A stretch of DNA of 64,000 nucleotides from Diphasiastrum complanatum. Lineage: Eukaryota > Streptophyta > Lycopodiopsida > Lycopodiales > Lycopodiaceae. This document shows positions 34,684 to 41,985 of the stretch, in pieces. The notes beneath the pieces are model-generated. The model was not told the origin of the DNA, did no database searches, and saw nothing but the letters and a program-made list of their open reading frames with translations. The DNA lies in NCBI GenBank assembly GCA_029204225.1, contig CM055095.1:43489184-43553183 (forward strand), given 5' to 3'. Position 1 is the stretch's first letter. Every line of letters starts with the position of its first letter. The translations under genes and the position numbers were made by a program.

Positions 34684-35214
34684 AATATTGAGCTGAATAT
34701 ATGTTTATTGTGTTTGTCTTTGAAGTCAGTGTCAGTGACTCTGTTAACGACTAATTCATTTTATTTGTAGGATACGCCCTCCTTGGCTGAGGCATTTATT
34801 TCTGAAGGTGCTCTGACTTTCCGCCAAAAAGCTGCGGCACTACTTGCTGATTCCTTTTTCCAATCTGGTAAGAAAATTATAGGGCTTCATCCTATCCGGG
34901 ACAGAAATTGGACTGTTCCAGATGATGGTAGCAGGTATAATGCCAAAATGCCAAATAAAGAACAAATGGTCACATTTCAGCTCTATAGAGCATTGAGAGT
35001 CAACAAAAGCTTCCAATTTTTTATCAGTACTATCTTCCAGAGGTTACAAGCAACACCCCTGTTGCTACTCAGAGTTGGATGGACTGGTTTGACAATATTC
35101 AGCACTGCGCTTAGTTTATCCTTGCATAGATTATGTGTTCTTCTCAGTGATATTTATTGTGAACCAGTGCATTCAGCGAAGCAAGTCCAAACTAATAGTT
35201 TGATATCTGTGTAG
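15287..35214 (+). CDS. ABC1K: ABC1-type atypical kinase gene, 3' part, eight exons
   Basis: This is the C-terminal 392 residues of an ABC1/UbiB/ADCK-family protein kinase-like enzyme. Plant members sit in chloroplasts (plastoglobules or envelope) or mitochondria and support prenylquinone or lipid metabolism. Exons are 15287-15393, 19077-19239, 23313-23378, 28624-28717, 28860-28972, 34129-34205, 34509-34623 and 34771-35214. All junctions keep one frame and all but one donor are canonical GTATGT/GTAAG-like. The protein shows HADPHPGN (family catalytic-loop motif), YLDFGLICRMERKHQ (DFG metal-binding motif), YYTLVLRSIASLEG, a basic REFRWDRISAF segment and a hydrophobic C-terminus near LLLLRVGWTG. 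The N-terminal KxGQ and ATP-binding parts are missing. Introns reach 5.2 kb and are filled with transposons. The family is certain; the subfamily (plastid type likely) is inferred. Confidence 0.9.
15980..16270. repeat. Left copy of LTR-like direct repeat
   Basis: Diverged copy of 18345-18604. It ends at GTGTCCATACACTCCCCAACTTT, where the right copy also loses similarity. Confidence 0.6.
18240..18604. repeat. Right copy of LTR-like direct repeat
   Basis: Same orientation as 15980-16270. It also shares GGTTTCTAAAAAACGGCC and CCAATGCAACTAA with a third diverged copy at about 14170-14290, so the family has at least three copies here. Confidence 0.6.
19077..19239 (+). CDS. ABC1K: ABC1K exon b (DFG motif)
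   Basis: The acceptor ATTGACAG lies at 19069-19076. The first base completes the split Gly codon. The exon encodes YLDFGLICRMERKHQYAM, AHLVNGEW and DVLKPTTDWFGVRL and ends at donor GTAAGC in phase 0. Confidence 0.92.
19240..19936 (+). other. ABC1K intron sequence left of the hAT element
   Basis: About 700 bases of AT-rich intron without recognisable genes or repeats. Confidence 0.6.
20442..22109 (-). pseudogene. hAT transposase catalytic and dimerisation domains (DUF659 type)
   Basis: The continuous part is 22049-20583 (488 codons). It has CDGWSD with the first catalytic Asp (about residue 53 from the MITAAG methionine), VVMDNANNC with the second Asp (about 114), the CTCHCLDLLFEDIG motif, MMHSPLHAARYVLHP near the catalytic Glu region, and the C-terminal dimerisation block LQRLAIRILSQ with CERNWSTFSLMHTKKRNRL. 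It ends at a TAA (20580-20582), but the same frame continues with a 42-residue tail rich in Asp (LGDLDDDDDEHEP) up to TAG at 20442-20444. The TAA is therefore a premature stop. Transposases of this type cut and paste the element by its TIRs. Confidence 0.9.
22049..22507 (-). pseudogene. hAT transposase N-terminus with BED zinc finger
   Basis: The start ATG at 22507 gives a 153-residue frame. Residues 25-65 show VQCKFCDHVFQGGLQRVVSHL, the CxxC...H pattern of BED zinc fingers, which bind transposon ends. A Glu-rich linker follows. At about 22110 the frame is lost: the next frame continues with RRFFYAKAIPFNVIKSKYF, the standard hAT segment, and runs into the downstream catalytic ORF. A single-base indel is the simplest explanation; a tiny intron is less likely. 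Confidence 0.82.
23313..23378 (+). CDS. ABC1K: ABC1K exon c (short, 22 codons)
   Basis: Acceptor GCATGCAG, donor GTATGG, both phase 0. It encodes ALEDAFSGLV and GLPDFRFSQ, aligning without gap between the flanking exons. Confidence 0.85.
23820..24800 (+). mobile_element. LINE 3' end fragment in ABC1K intron
   Basis: This is a 5'-truncated LINE copy in the same orientation as the host gene. 23870-24240 corresponds, with frameshifts, to the region after the RT in the 13000-13440 copy (QVSSHQL, EIEEHFIF, then VTYEDPRCVAL). The 3' UTR ends with GTCTTAT, a hairpin at 24753-24766 (stem ATGCC/GGCAT, loop TTTT), GGAAAAGACAATAATAAAG and a CTTT-rich tail rather than a long CT array. Confidence 0.75.
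24801..27239. other. ABC1K intron, no gene recognised
   Basis: The sequence is AT-rich. A loosely repeated ACATTTGAGGTA/AATTGAGGTACATG motif lies around 26225-26285. I saw no transposon proteins or exons, and the flanking ABC1K exons c and d join without a missing segment. Confidence 0.5.
27240..28130 (-). pseudogene. LINE reverse transcriptase fragment, antisense
   Basis: Read on the minus strand, 28110-27960 encodes a cognate of FRAHYSTTDHIF and CCFIDFKKAFNFVPRS. 27770-27600 encodes LLYVDDVILVS (catalytic YVDD), then QLDCL and a frameshifted copy of the following motif. It belongs to the same LINE family as the 11658-13460 copy, but lies opposite to the gene and is internally deleted. Confidence 0.75.
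28624..28717 (+). CDS. ABC1K: ABC1K exon d
   Basis: Acceptor GATTGCAG. The exon encodes AGKLFKIALKFRFQLP and YYTLVLRSIASLE, a conserved C-lobe helix of plant ABC1 proteins. It ends after the first base of a Gly codon at GTTATC. Confidence 0.9.
28860..28972 (+). CDS. ABC1K: ABC1K exon e
   Basis: Acceptor TTGACCAG; the first two bases complete Gly. It encodes MALAVDPNFKVFARTYPFV, LRRLLHDNSPPMRCVLRS, and ends at donor GTAAGC in phase 0. The preceding intron is only 142 bases, the shortest in the gene. Confidence 0.92.
28973..29690 (+). other. ABC1K intron sequence before the second hAT
   Basis: No recognisable coding sequence to about 29320. 29330-29585 on the minus strand gives a Glu/Arg-rich heptad-like frame (LMAERERELAEMRERELGLD) of uncertain meaning; it may be the C-terminal extension of the adjacent hAT gene. 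Confidence 0.4.
29690..30765 (-). pseudogene. hAT transposase C-terminal half, spliced structure preserved
   Basis: This is the C-terminal half of a second DUF659-type hAT transposase. Exon 1 (about 30765-30407) covers LRKPTPHMFAFDLVVIDRLI, QFWRDAQTLSRLLRPLY and MADSEGSTLGPVYELMD. The intron 30406-30269 has GTAAGC and CATGCAG. Exon 2 (30268-29938) has IWETNRNIHNIAHILHPLF and TWWIMFGSTYPSIQRLALRV. The intron 29937-29848 (90 bases) has GTATGC and CCACAG. Exon 3 (29847 to about 29690) has DCAASMCERNWSTWAL, then after a frameshift HTRRRNRLSMSQLERLVFC. Each block aligns with the intact element at 20442-22109, though the sequences are clearly different subfamilies. The catalytic Asp region is absent, and the N-terminal half lies on the opposite strand at 31023. 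Confidence 0.83.
30807..30897. repeat. Short tandem duplication in GC-rich leader
   Basis: GCCCGTCGCCCTACTGTCC and its near copy GCCCATCGCCCTACTGTCC begin two units of CCGCGCCCTCC-rich sequence just upstream of the + strand hAT reading frame. Confidence 0.65.
31023..32268 (+). pseudogene. hAT transposase N-terminal half, inverted relative to its C-half
   Basis: The start ATG at 31023 precedes HSNLANLWDEV and a BED-type zinc finger with VRCRYCLTEF and TRLKGHL. A long Pro/Ser/Ala-rich disordered linker follows (about residues 120-300). Then come FAITDSEPFRRAF and HWATYGCNIMFDGWTDVRRR with the first catalytic Asp, and LRALDC. Similarity stops near 32268 and an unrelated frame runs to a stop at 32330. 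GC content is high compared with its surroundings. The order and strands suggest that this N-half was inverted with its leader against the C-half at 29690-30765, with loss of the middle (second Asp and CxCH region). Confidence 0.83.
32330..34128 (+). other. ABC1K intron, probable LARD-like remnant
   Basis: No proteins recognised. A segment around 32460-32530 (GGGTACTTGGGTCCCGTTAGGACATG) recurs around 33800-33840 with changes, 1.3 kb apart. CCCAAGAATACCAC at 32700 is also present at 16706, hinting that this and the 15980-18604 repeat belong to one non-coding element family. Confidence 0.45.
34129..34205 (+). CDS. ABC1K: ABC1K exon f
   Basis: Acceptor CACCTTCCAG. It encodes LLLNSKREFRWDRISAF and VTVVNPIS, then two bases of a split Arg codon before donor GTAAGC. 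The preceding intron of 5.2 kb holds a rearranged hAT element. Confidence 0.88.
34509..34623 (+). CDS. ABC1K: ABC1K exon g
   Basis: Acceptor GATCGTTCAG. The exon encodes TSMWKIMTSKDGIVIRRILL and ends GAAGCG at 34623. Its donor is the GT of GTCTCTCTCT, an atypical donor formed by the start of a (CT)n array. Confidence 0.82.
34624..34680. repeat. (CT)n microsatellite at an ABC1K splice donor
   Basis: A CT array of about 56 bases begins with the GT of the 5' splice site of the last ABC1K intron (34624-34770, 147 bases). The region lacks the usual GTAAGT-type donor extension. Confidence 0.92.
34771..35214 (+). CDS. ABC1K: ABC1K last exon with stop
   Basis: Acceptor TTTATTTGTAG. The exon encodes DTPSLAEAFISEGALTFRQK, a hydrophilic middle section, then ATPLLLLRVGWTGLTIFS and ends with TAG at 35212-35214. 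A GTAAGA lies at 34868, but a 54-base intron there would be too short for plants, so I read through. The hydrophobic C-terminus matches the membrane-associating tails of this family. Confidence 0.85.
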   Translation, partial: DTPSLAEAFISEGALTFRQKAAALLADSFFQSGKKIIGLHPIRDRNWTVPDDGSRYNAKMPNKEQMVTFQLYRALRVNKSFQFFISTIFQRLQATPLLLLRVGWTGLTIFSTALSLSLHRLCVLLSDIYCEPVHSAKQVQTNSLISV

Positions 35215-35480
35215 CACCCCTAGGCTATGCTTCATTGTAATCATGTAATGAGCAGGTAAGGAATATAGATGTATCTGGTTGAAAGGCAGTTCCAAGAAAA
35301 CATGTCACAGTTGTAGATATTTGTTAATGTTGAGAATGGAAACATTTGTATTATATGTCAGAGAGTTGTAGAAACACTTGGGTAATTCTTGAAGGAAATT
35401 TAGCTCTCACACCTGCAGGTTCAGCCAACTTCATTGACCTAGTTAGTGTCCTAGGTGCATGATCATCAACTTCATAGCTC
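35215..35480 (+). other. Likely ABC1K 3' UTR
   Basis: About 265 bases of AT-rich sequence follow the stop codon before the antisense copia gag begins. No clear AATAAA was found; the assignment is positional. Confidence 0.4.
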
Positions 35481-35488
35481 AAGTCCAG

Positions 35489-36254
35489 TCAACAATTATG
35501 AAGAACAAGTAGTTTGTCCAAGTATGAATCCTCATCAAGCACATAGACTCTGCTTGATCTTTCCATATGTGACCATATCAAGTGACACATATATTTGTGT
35601 ACTAATGTAGCATGAATCCCCATTATCATATGCCAACACCTATACTGAGTAAAGAAAACTTGTCTTTGTCCTTGCCCTGAACTTGAACTTGCCCCTTGAG
35701 AACATAACTTTCTACTCTCTAACTTGAGATGTAGAAGATGATCCTCCTCTTGATAGAAGCCTAAACTCCTCATTCACCAAGATTTCTTGCAAGTCCTCCA
35801 TAGTTGGCAATGTCTTTTGAGTAGCAAAACTTTGCACCAAGTTAGCATGATCATCCAATAAGCCATCAAGAACAACTTGAACAAGCTCCACATCCTTAAT
35901 GCTTTCACCAATACATGCTAATTCATCATTCAAAGCTTTAACTTTCAAAACAAAAGTATGAACACTCTTATCTTTCTTTTGAAGACTTTGAAAAATTTGT
36001 CACCTTAGGGTTAGGACCCTAGATGTAGACTTGGACTCATAAACCTTCTTCAAGGTTTTCCAAGCTTTACTAAATGTTGTGCACTTATTAACTTCTTTGA
36101 GAAGTTCCTTAGTCACATTCATCTTGATCACATGTAAAGCTTTCTTTGCCCTTTTGTCATACCTCAATTGTTCTTGAGGTGCCAAAGGTCTCTCCTCCAC
36201 ACCTACAACAATATCCATCAAATCATTCATCTCAAGCAAAGATTCCATCCTCAC
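35489..36254 (-). pseudogene. Ty1/copia gag fragment, antisense to the host gene
   Basis: Minus-strand frames 36254-36000 (LLEMNDLMDIVVG, YDKRAKKALHVIKM, ELLKEVNKCTTFSKAWKTL) and 35948-35712 (LNDELACIGESIKDVELVQVVLDGL, LPTMEDLQEILVNEE) together form the UBN2-type gag of a copia element. A short frameshifted gap separates them. Gag assembles the virus-like particle. The rest of this element is missing: the host gene 3' end lies immediately beyond 35480. Upstream lie a leader, a primer site and an LTR. Confidence 0.85.
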
Positions 36255-36920
36255 CGTTCAAGTTGAATAATTTGTTGAGGTAAGCCTATCATTCATTGCC
36301 TTATAACATGAAGCCACTTGAGGTTGTCATGTTGCAATGATCTGATCTTCTCTTTGAACCTGTTCCAATGCACTTAGCACTCTTGAAAATCAACAAATAA
36401 AACTCAAGAAGAAATCACAAAGATTTGGAAACAATCTAGTCTCTCGTTTTCTCTCACTAGCAAATCCTAGCACATAGAATGTTGATTTCTTGATCACAAT
36501 AGATCTAAATACAATATGATGAACTTTTTTCAAGACTTAAGATTGGAACCCACTCTTGAAAAATTCCAACAACTTAAAATCAAGAGATCCTATCAAATTT
36601 AGGGTTCTTCCAAAAATGCAAAATATTGAATCAAGTAAAATTTATATGCAAAAGCTAGAGTCTTGATATATCATCTAGAAGAATATAGCATCCACAATCA
36701 TGAGAAATTTTTGTCTCCACATTTTAGTAAGTGATTAAAAAAAGCGGCCTACTTCCAAGTGATATGATCTAAAACGATGCTAGGATTACAAAGATCCACT
36801 TTCTATGCTTGAAAATGTTTGATTTGAGCTAGAAACGCCTCCAAATCCACATAGAATGAATGGCGTGCCCTCAAATCCACCTCTAGATTTGGCTAAACCA
36901 CCAACTTTAGCCTGCAATCT
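36255..36920 (-). other. Leader of the antisense copia gag element
   Basis: About 670 non-coding bases between the primer site at 36921 and the gag start, consistent with a copia leader. No other features seen. Confidence 0.5.
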
Positions 36921-36931
36921 GCTCTATACCA
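36921..36931 (-). promoter_or_regulatory. Copia primer-binding site (tRNA-Met type)
   Basis: The plus strand reads GCTCTATACCA, nearly the complement of the canonical TGGTATCAGAGC primer site (two bases missing). It directly adjoins the LTR end at 36932, in the right place for a minus-strand copia element. Confidence 0.65.
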
Positions 36932-37572
36932 TGTGAAAAAATCAAATCCAAGACATGTTTAATGGATCATTAGATCTTTGGGCAAAATTAGGTGCACATC
37001 TAGATTTATCAACAAGCTAGAAATCATGCATCTACCGTGCTAGAACTTGGAAATACATCATGATCTGATTAAAATCATTAAGAAATGATATAGTACTGTC
37101 ACTGTCCGTACAACATCAGTAGTACATTGTCCTTCACACGTGTGAATCCAAGTACAACAAAAAAAATCACATTCTACACATTAGAATTTAAGATATCATG
37201 AGAAATATGAAAGAGATAGATATAGAATCGAAAGAGAAAAAATTTTCATACAAATGAAAACATGAAAATGATTTCTCCACATTGGTACATCATTACAACC
37301 ACAATGTCACTTGGCCACTTTACCTAAACTTGTCCTAAAGTGGTAACTTCTAGGTACTTTATCAACAACCTAGTTTAATTTGACTAGATGCAATGTATCT
37401 CAACTAGCCAATAGACGTAGCTCCAAATCATCCGCTTATATACTTGTTAAAAATAATAAAGACACTATTTTTAGACCTTATTGACATTAAGAAATGTATT
37501 TCTAAGTTGAAATTTTACTTTGGCATCCAAATTGCCAAATTAACTCAACTAAACTAGTTGACATTTTTCACA
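36932..37572 (-). repeat. Copia LTR, 641 bp, shared between pol and gag pieces
   Basis: On the plus strand the segment begins TGTGAAAAAATC and ends GACATTTTTCACA, so its ends form the inverted repeat TGTGAAAAA/TTTTTCACA. The primer site lies just left of it and the end of a copia pol lies just right of it (37595). It is therefore the 3' LTR of the pol copy and at once the 5' LTR of the gag copy. Confidence 0.65.
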
Positions 37573-37594
37573 TAGCATATCACGTGTCTGAGTA

Positions 37595-39420
37595 TTAAAT
37601 TCCATACAGTATCAGTAGGATCCAATCAATATAATTTAGACCCCACTTATCTTGGATTGAGATGTTGTCACACTTGATAATAGGTAGATTTCCATCCTTG
37701 ATGCACTTGAATTCCATAAGCAATCTTTTGATCCACAAAATCTCTTTTGTAATAGTTATAAGGGCCTTGTACTCGGCTTCACATGATAACAAAAATATGG
37801 TGTCTTGTTTATTGACTAACCAACTTGAAGACACAAGATTGTCTCCAATAATAAAGATCGTGAATGCACTAGTGGATTTTTTTGTAAAATAATCCATAAT
37901 CAAGTGTGGAAGATACATATCTCAAGATCCTTTTGGTCGATTTTCAATGGCAAATCTTTGGATCTTGCATGATTTGACTTAATTTATGCACACTAAAGCT
38001 CAAATCGGGCCTAGTGATAGTCAACCAAATAAGGGAGCCAATAAGACTCCTATAAAAGATGATGTCTTCGAAGGATCTTTCATCCCCTTTGATAGGATCT
38101 TTTACAACATGCTCCATGATGCTATGACAATTTTCCATATGAAATTTCTTAAGCATAGAGAGAGCATATCTAGATTGACTAATAAATGCATGATCTTGAA
38201 AAAGATCTACTTCTAGGCCTAAGATGTAGCGAAGCTCACCCAGATCTGCATTTTGAATTCACTACTAAGAGTATTTTTTGTCTCATCAACAAGTCTTATG
38301 CAATTTTCACACAAGATGATATCATCTACATATATGATGAGAATAATAACATACTCCTTTGGCATAATTTCATAACACTCTTCTGATTGGAGTGCATCTT
38401 GGACATTGTTTGGCTCATCATGAGAGATGAAAGATGCTTGATATGAGGTTCCATCCTCCACTTGTTTGTCTTTTTCCACATATGTGAGCCTCCTCGGTTC
38501 GGATCTCTCTTTCATAGATCTTCTAGGTGTAATCGCTTAAAGATGCTTCTCCTCAAGCCTCAACCCTTCCACATCTTGATTGGCATCAAGATTGATAATA
38601 TACGATCCTCCATAAATTGGCTTGATCTCAACCCCATCCAAGTTGATCTTTTGATTTTTATGGAAGATCAAATCTCTACTTACAACAACTTTGCTAGTAG
38701 AGGGAATAAAAACTTTACATGCCTTCTTTGTTGATGCATATTCAACCAACATTCCTTTAATAGAATTATGATCATCTTTCTTCCTAGTTTCTAAAGGTAC
38801 CTAAACAAAGCACACACATCCAAAGATCCTAAGGTGATCTACCTTAGGCTTATCTTTATACAACATTTCATATGATGTTTTTCCTCCTAGAGCAAGATTT
38901 GGAAGTCTATTACAAAGATAATTTGCACAAGAAATTGCTTCTCCCCAAAAATCTTTTGGAAGAGATGCCTCTATTGTAAGAGCTTTTGCACATTCACAAA
39001 GAGTCCTATTTTTGCTGGGGGGAATAAGCACAAGTGAACTCTCTTCTAACTCTCTCTTGCTCACGATAATCATTAAATTTGTTGGAGATATACTCTTCAC
39101 CACCATCACATCTCAAAGCTTTTAAACTACAAGAAAAATTGTTTTTCAACAAAAGCTTTAAATTTGATAATTACATCAAACATCATAGACTTGGAAGATA
39201 AGAGATACACCCAACAAAATCTTGTATAATCATCAATAAAAGTGACAAAACATGTAGCTCCTCCTTTGCTCTTGGAAGATGCAAAGTGTACATCTGAGTG
39301 CACTAGCTCAAATAAAAGTTGAGACTTGATGTTGGATCTTGGAAAAGGCCTCTTATGAGACTTAGCAATAGCACAAGCTTCACAAGGTAGAAGCTCCTTT
39401 GATATAGTCTTTGCCACAAT
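37595..39420 (-). pseudogene. Ty1/copia pol (integrase-RT-RNase H), degenerate
   Basis: Read on the minus strand from 39417: ELLPCEACAIAKSHKRPFPR (pre-integrase), ELVHSDVHF, CFVTFIDDYTRFCWVYLL (integrase catalytic Asp), then PSKNRTLCECAKALTIEA and LPKDFWGEAISCANYLCNRL to 38801. 38752-38537 is the integrase C-terminal part (KVFIPSTSKVVVSRDLIF). Much of the RT is deleted, leaving IIYVDDIILC near 38320. 38156-37944 has GSLIWLTITRPDLSFSVH, and 37918-37595 the RNase H end (LLSCEAEYKALITITKEILW). Several frame changes show it is inactive. The integrase part is the best preserved. Confidence 0.88.
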
Positions 39421-39439
39421 CCAATATGTTTCCCATCTT

Positions 39440-39660
39440 TGACCATCGATCGAATTTTTCCAAAGGATCGTAGTTTTTTAATGACGCGAATTTTTTCGCT
39501 GACTTGACTTTTTTATTGAATCAAACTTTTCCAAAGGATAGAATTTTTCCAATGACTCGATTTTTTCGAACGACGCGTATTTTTTCAATGACTCAAATTC
39601 TTTCAATGACTCAAATTTTTGAAACGATCGAATTTTTTGAGAGTCAAATTTATAAAATTT
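39440..39660. repeat. Minisatellite of about 18-20 bp unit (CAATGACTCGAATTTTTC)
   Basis: About ten imperfect units of the form [TTTCCAAAGGAT or TTTCAATGACTC][GAATTTTT]. On the minus strand it gives a Lys/Phe/Glu-Ser repeat frame that is unlikely to be a gene. The same repeat occurs in reverse orientation at 53703-53890. Confidence 0.8.
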
Positions 39661-39737
39661 TGAAATGCATGCATGGGGAGGAGGATTTATGCATCCTGCC
39701 CCATGCATACACATTGATCCCCACATCCTAATTCAAA

Positions 39738-39739
<2 letters not shown>

Positions 39740-39810
<71 letters not shown>
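39740..39810. repeat. (CT)n microsatellite
   Basis: A CT run of about 71 bases. It follows CATTGATCCCCACATCCTAA, which recurs in reverse orientation near 53210 next to a short (GA)n. Confidence 0.95.
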
Positions 39811-39813
<3 letters not shown>

Positions 39814-39878
39814 CATTGTAGATGTGGATCGCGAATGTAGCATGGCATGATAAATAGGAAGGGCAACAAGGCTCCTAA

Positions 39879-40142
39879 GGTAGAACGAGGAGAGCTCCTG
39901 GACAAGCACAAAGTGGAGGCAAACGGGGAGGAGGCAGCGTCAGAGGGAAAATAGCCGGTAGTATTCGTAGTAGAAAACAAGATGAAAAGAAGAAGAGTAA
40001 TTTTCAAAATGAGCAGACTGTTAATGAAAAAAGTGGAGCATTTCTGGAGCTTCCAGGAGGCGAAGATGATTTCTTGTCCGTGATAGAGATACCTGGTGGA
40101 GAGAGCATGTCTTTGGAGAATTTGCTGTCAGTTGGAAAAGAG
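39879..40142 (+). CDS. Candidate exon of an unidentified gene
   Basis: One frame is open from about 39879 to a canonical donor GTAAGC at 40143. It encodes a basic N-terminal stretch (RTRRAPGQAQSGGKRGGGS, then SIRSRKQDEKKK) followed by GAFLELPGGEDDFLSVIEIP and GGESMSLENLLSVGKE. Composition and donor look like genuine host coding sequence, but no family is recognised and no acceptor or start codon can be fixed; the frame has a stop at 39876. A copia element inserted 48 bases downstream, in what would be the intron. The rest of the gene was not found. Confidence 0.4.
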
Positions 40143-40190
40143 GTAAGCGTGAGAATTGTGAAAGTGGCAAGGTGGGTTTGTCCAGACAAT

Positions 40191-40608
40191 TCTGTTTAGG
40201 ATCTGTAGATCCAACTGTCCGCTAGTAAAACGAGACGATTACTCGTGAGAGAACCGTGTTTCTACCACGCCAACACACTGCGTGGATTTGCATGCAGTGC
40301 TTGAAGAAATCAGAGAAAGATCAATATAGATGATTCTTCTGGTTGTGTTTAGTCTCAAATGCAAACTCGTTTGCTGTCATTCCTGTGTCTGATTTTTCTT
40401 TTTCATTTGAATTTCGCACCTTGGTTGAAACTATGCTGAATGCTGCATTAATTTATAAACGTAGATTAGTAGTGCCTGACTACATTCTGGAGGATTGTAG
40501 GAGTGATTCAGCTGGCAGTGTCCAGCGATCGCATCTGAACTCCATCTGAATCCAAAGAGGATCGTGGTTCCTTTGCGAAAGCTTTGCGATTGCGAAATCC
40601 CATCCTCA
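40191..40608 (+). repeat. 5' LTR of a Ty1/copia element
   Basis: The LTR begins TGTTTAGGATCTG after AATTC and ends with CA near 40608-40610, a few bases before the primer site. No second LTR is present because the element is truncated at about 41985. Confidence 0.65.
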
Positions 40609-40612
40609 TCAG

Positions 40613-40624
40613 TGGTATCAGAGC
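40613..40624 (+). promoter_or_regulatory. Canonical copia primer-binding site
   Basis: TGGTATCAGAGC, the exact complement of the initiator tRNA-Met 3' end used to prime plant copia elements. Confidence 0.9.
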
Positions 40625-40727
40625 GGATCATCCTGTCATATTCTGACAGCGCCAAGAAGCTAGCAGATCCAGGAGGCCAAGCATTCAAACAAACAACCAT
40701 CAACAAGAAAACAGACTCCAAGAAGCA

Positions 40728-41985
40728 ATGGCTTCAATCAGCAGCATGCAGAGCAAGATCTGCACAGTACTTGATTCTTCAAGATCTAACTTTCTAGCTT
40801 GGAAAGTTAAGACATCAGTGATACTCAAGGGCAAAAGACTATTCCCCTGGGTGGATGGCACAGAAGAAATGCCTACGACAACAGGCAAGGAGCTATGCGA
40901 GTGGAGAGAGAAAACGACAAGGCAGTAGTCTTGCTATCATCTTCCATCGAAGATAGTCTCACACTTGACCTAGCTACACTCTTCAAAGCTAAGGCAATGT
41001 GGGATGCACTACTCACCAGATTTCAGACGAAGTCAAGAAGTCAAATCATGATGTTGGAAGATCAGCTGACCAATCTACAGTGGGATGGAAAAGGCCTCAC
41101 CTCTTTTGTGAGAAAAATGAAGGATCTGTTTTTGTATCACTACATAACTCTGGAGCAGAGAATGCAGTGTCAGCTGAGAAGCAACTCACGTACATGTTGA
41201 GAGCCTTACCTTGATCATTCCAGACGACAAGAACCCTGCTCGCGAAAGATCCTACCATGAACCTCGAAAAGGCGATTGTCAAGATTCGAGAGGAAGTCGA
41301 GTCCAGAGAACACCTTGATCCCAAGGATGGTTCTGACCTGGCCCTCTACGACAACAAAGAAAAATCCAAGAAGCAATTCAAGCCTAAGAGGGAACCGAAT
41401 CAGAGGTAGGATCGTGATCAACAAGTAGAGGGGACCAGCAAGAGCAACTGGAAGACCAAAGGGAGGTCGAAACAACAAGGTGCAGACAAGAAGACTTGCG
41501 TGAGATGCAGAAGAGACGGGCATACAGTAGATACATGCTAGCTCAATCCCAAGATTGAGTGTATCCATTGCCATAAGAAGGGTCATGCAGTCGTGGATTG
41601 CCGCTAGGGCAAGTGACGTTTTCTGACGAAGCATGCAATGTGATTGATGCCAGTACCAGTACTTTGATCGCTCAAGACAGAAGGAAAAGAAACCTATATC
41701 ATCTGCAGATCAGGTGCATCAGACTCGCCAGACACTCTGTGGCACATAAGACTCTGTCACATGAACTCAATGGCACTTTACTAGGCAAGCCATCATGGAG
41801 CAATAACAGGGGTCAGCATCTCGAATGCAACCAATTCGACCACTTGTGCTGCATGTTTGAAGGGCAAGATGTCACGCACACCATTCGTCAAAGACTCCTA
41901 CAGAACGACTAAGATTCTGGAGCTAGTGCATTCTGACATTTGTTGTCCATCAATGTGATCTCAGTAGGAGGCTCAAAGTATTATA
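40728..41985 (+). pseudogene. Ty1/copia gag and start of pol, truncated
   Basis: The ATG at 40728 starts ASISSMQSKICTVLDSSRSN and NFLAWKVKTSVILKGK, a UBN2-type gag N-terminus. After a frameshift near 40895 come LSSSIEDSLTLDLATLF and MWDALLTRFQTKSRSQIM. The zinc knuckle region at 41497-41605 shows CVRCRRDGHTVDTC and CIHCHKKGHAVVDC, a double CCHC. A pre-integrase remnant follows (YHLQIRCIRLARHSV and, further on, LELVHSDIC near 41918). Sequence switches at about 41985 into an antisense gypsy integrase. Many stops and frame changes are present. Confidence 0.82.

Noticed and set aside
34868-34921. Short intron GTAAGA...CCAG in the last ABC1K exon
   Set aside because: 54 bases is below the usual plant minimum, and both retention and removal keep the frame; read-through is simpler.
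39478-39726. Lys/Phe/Glu/Ser repeat frame on the minus strand
   Set aside because: It is a by-product of the AATTTTTC minisatellite.
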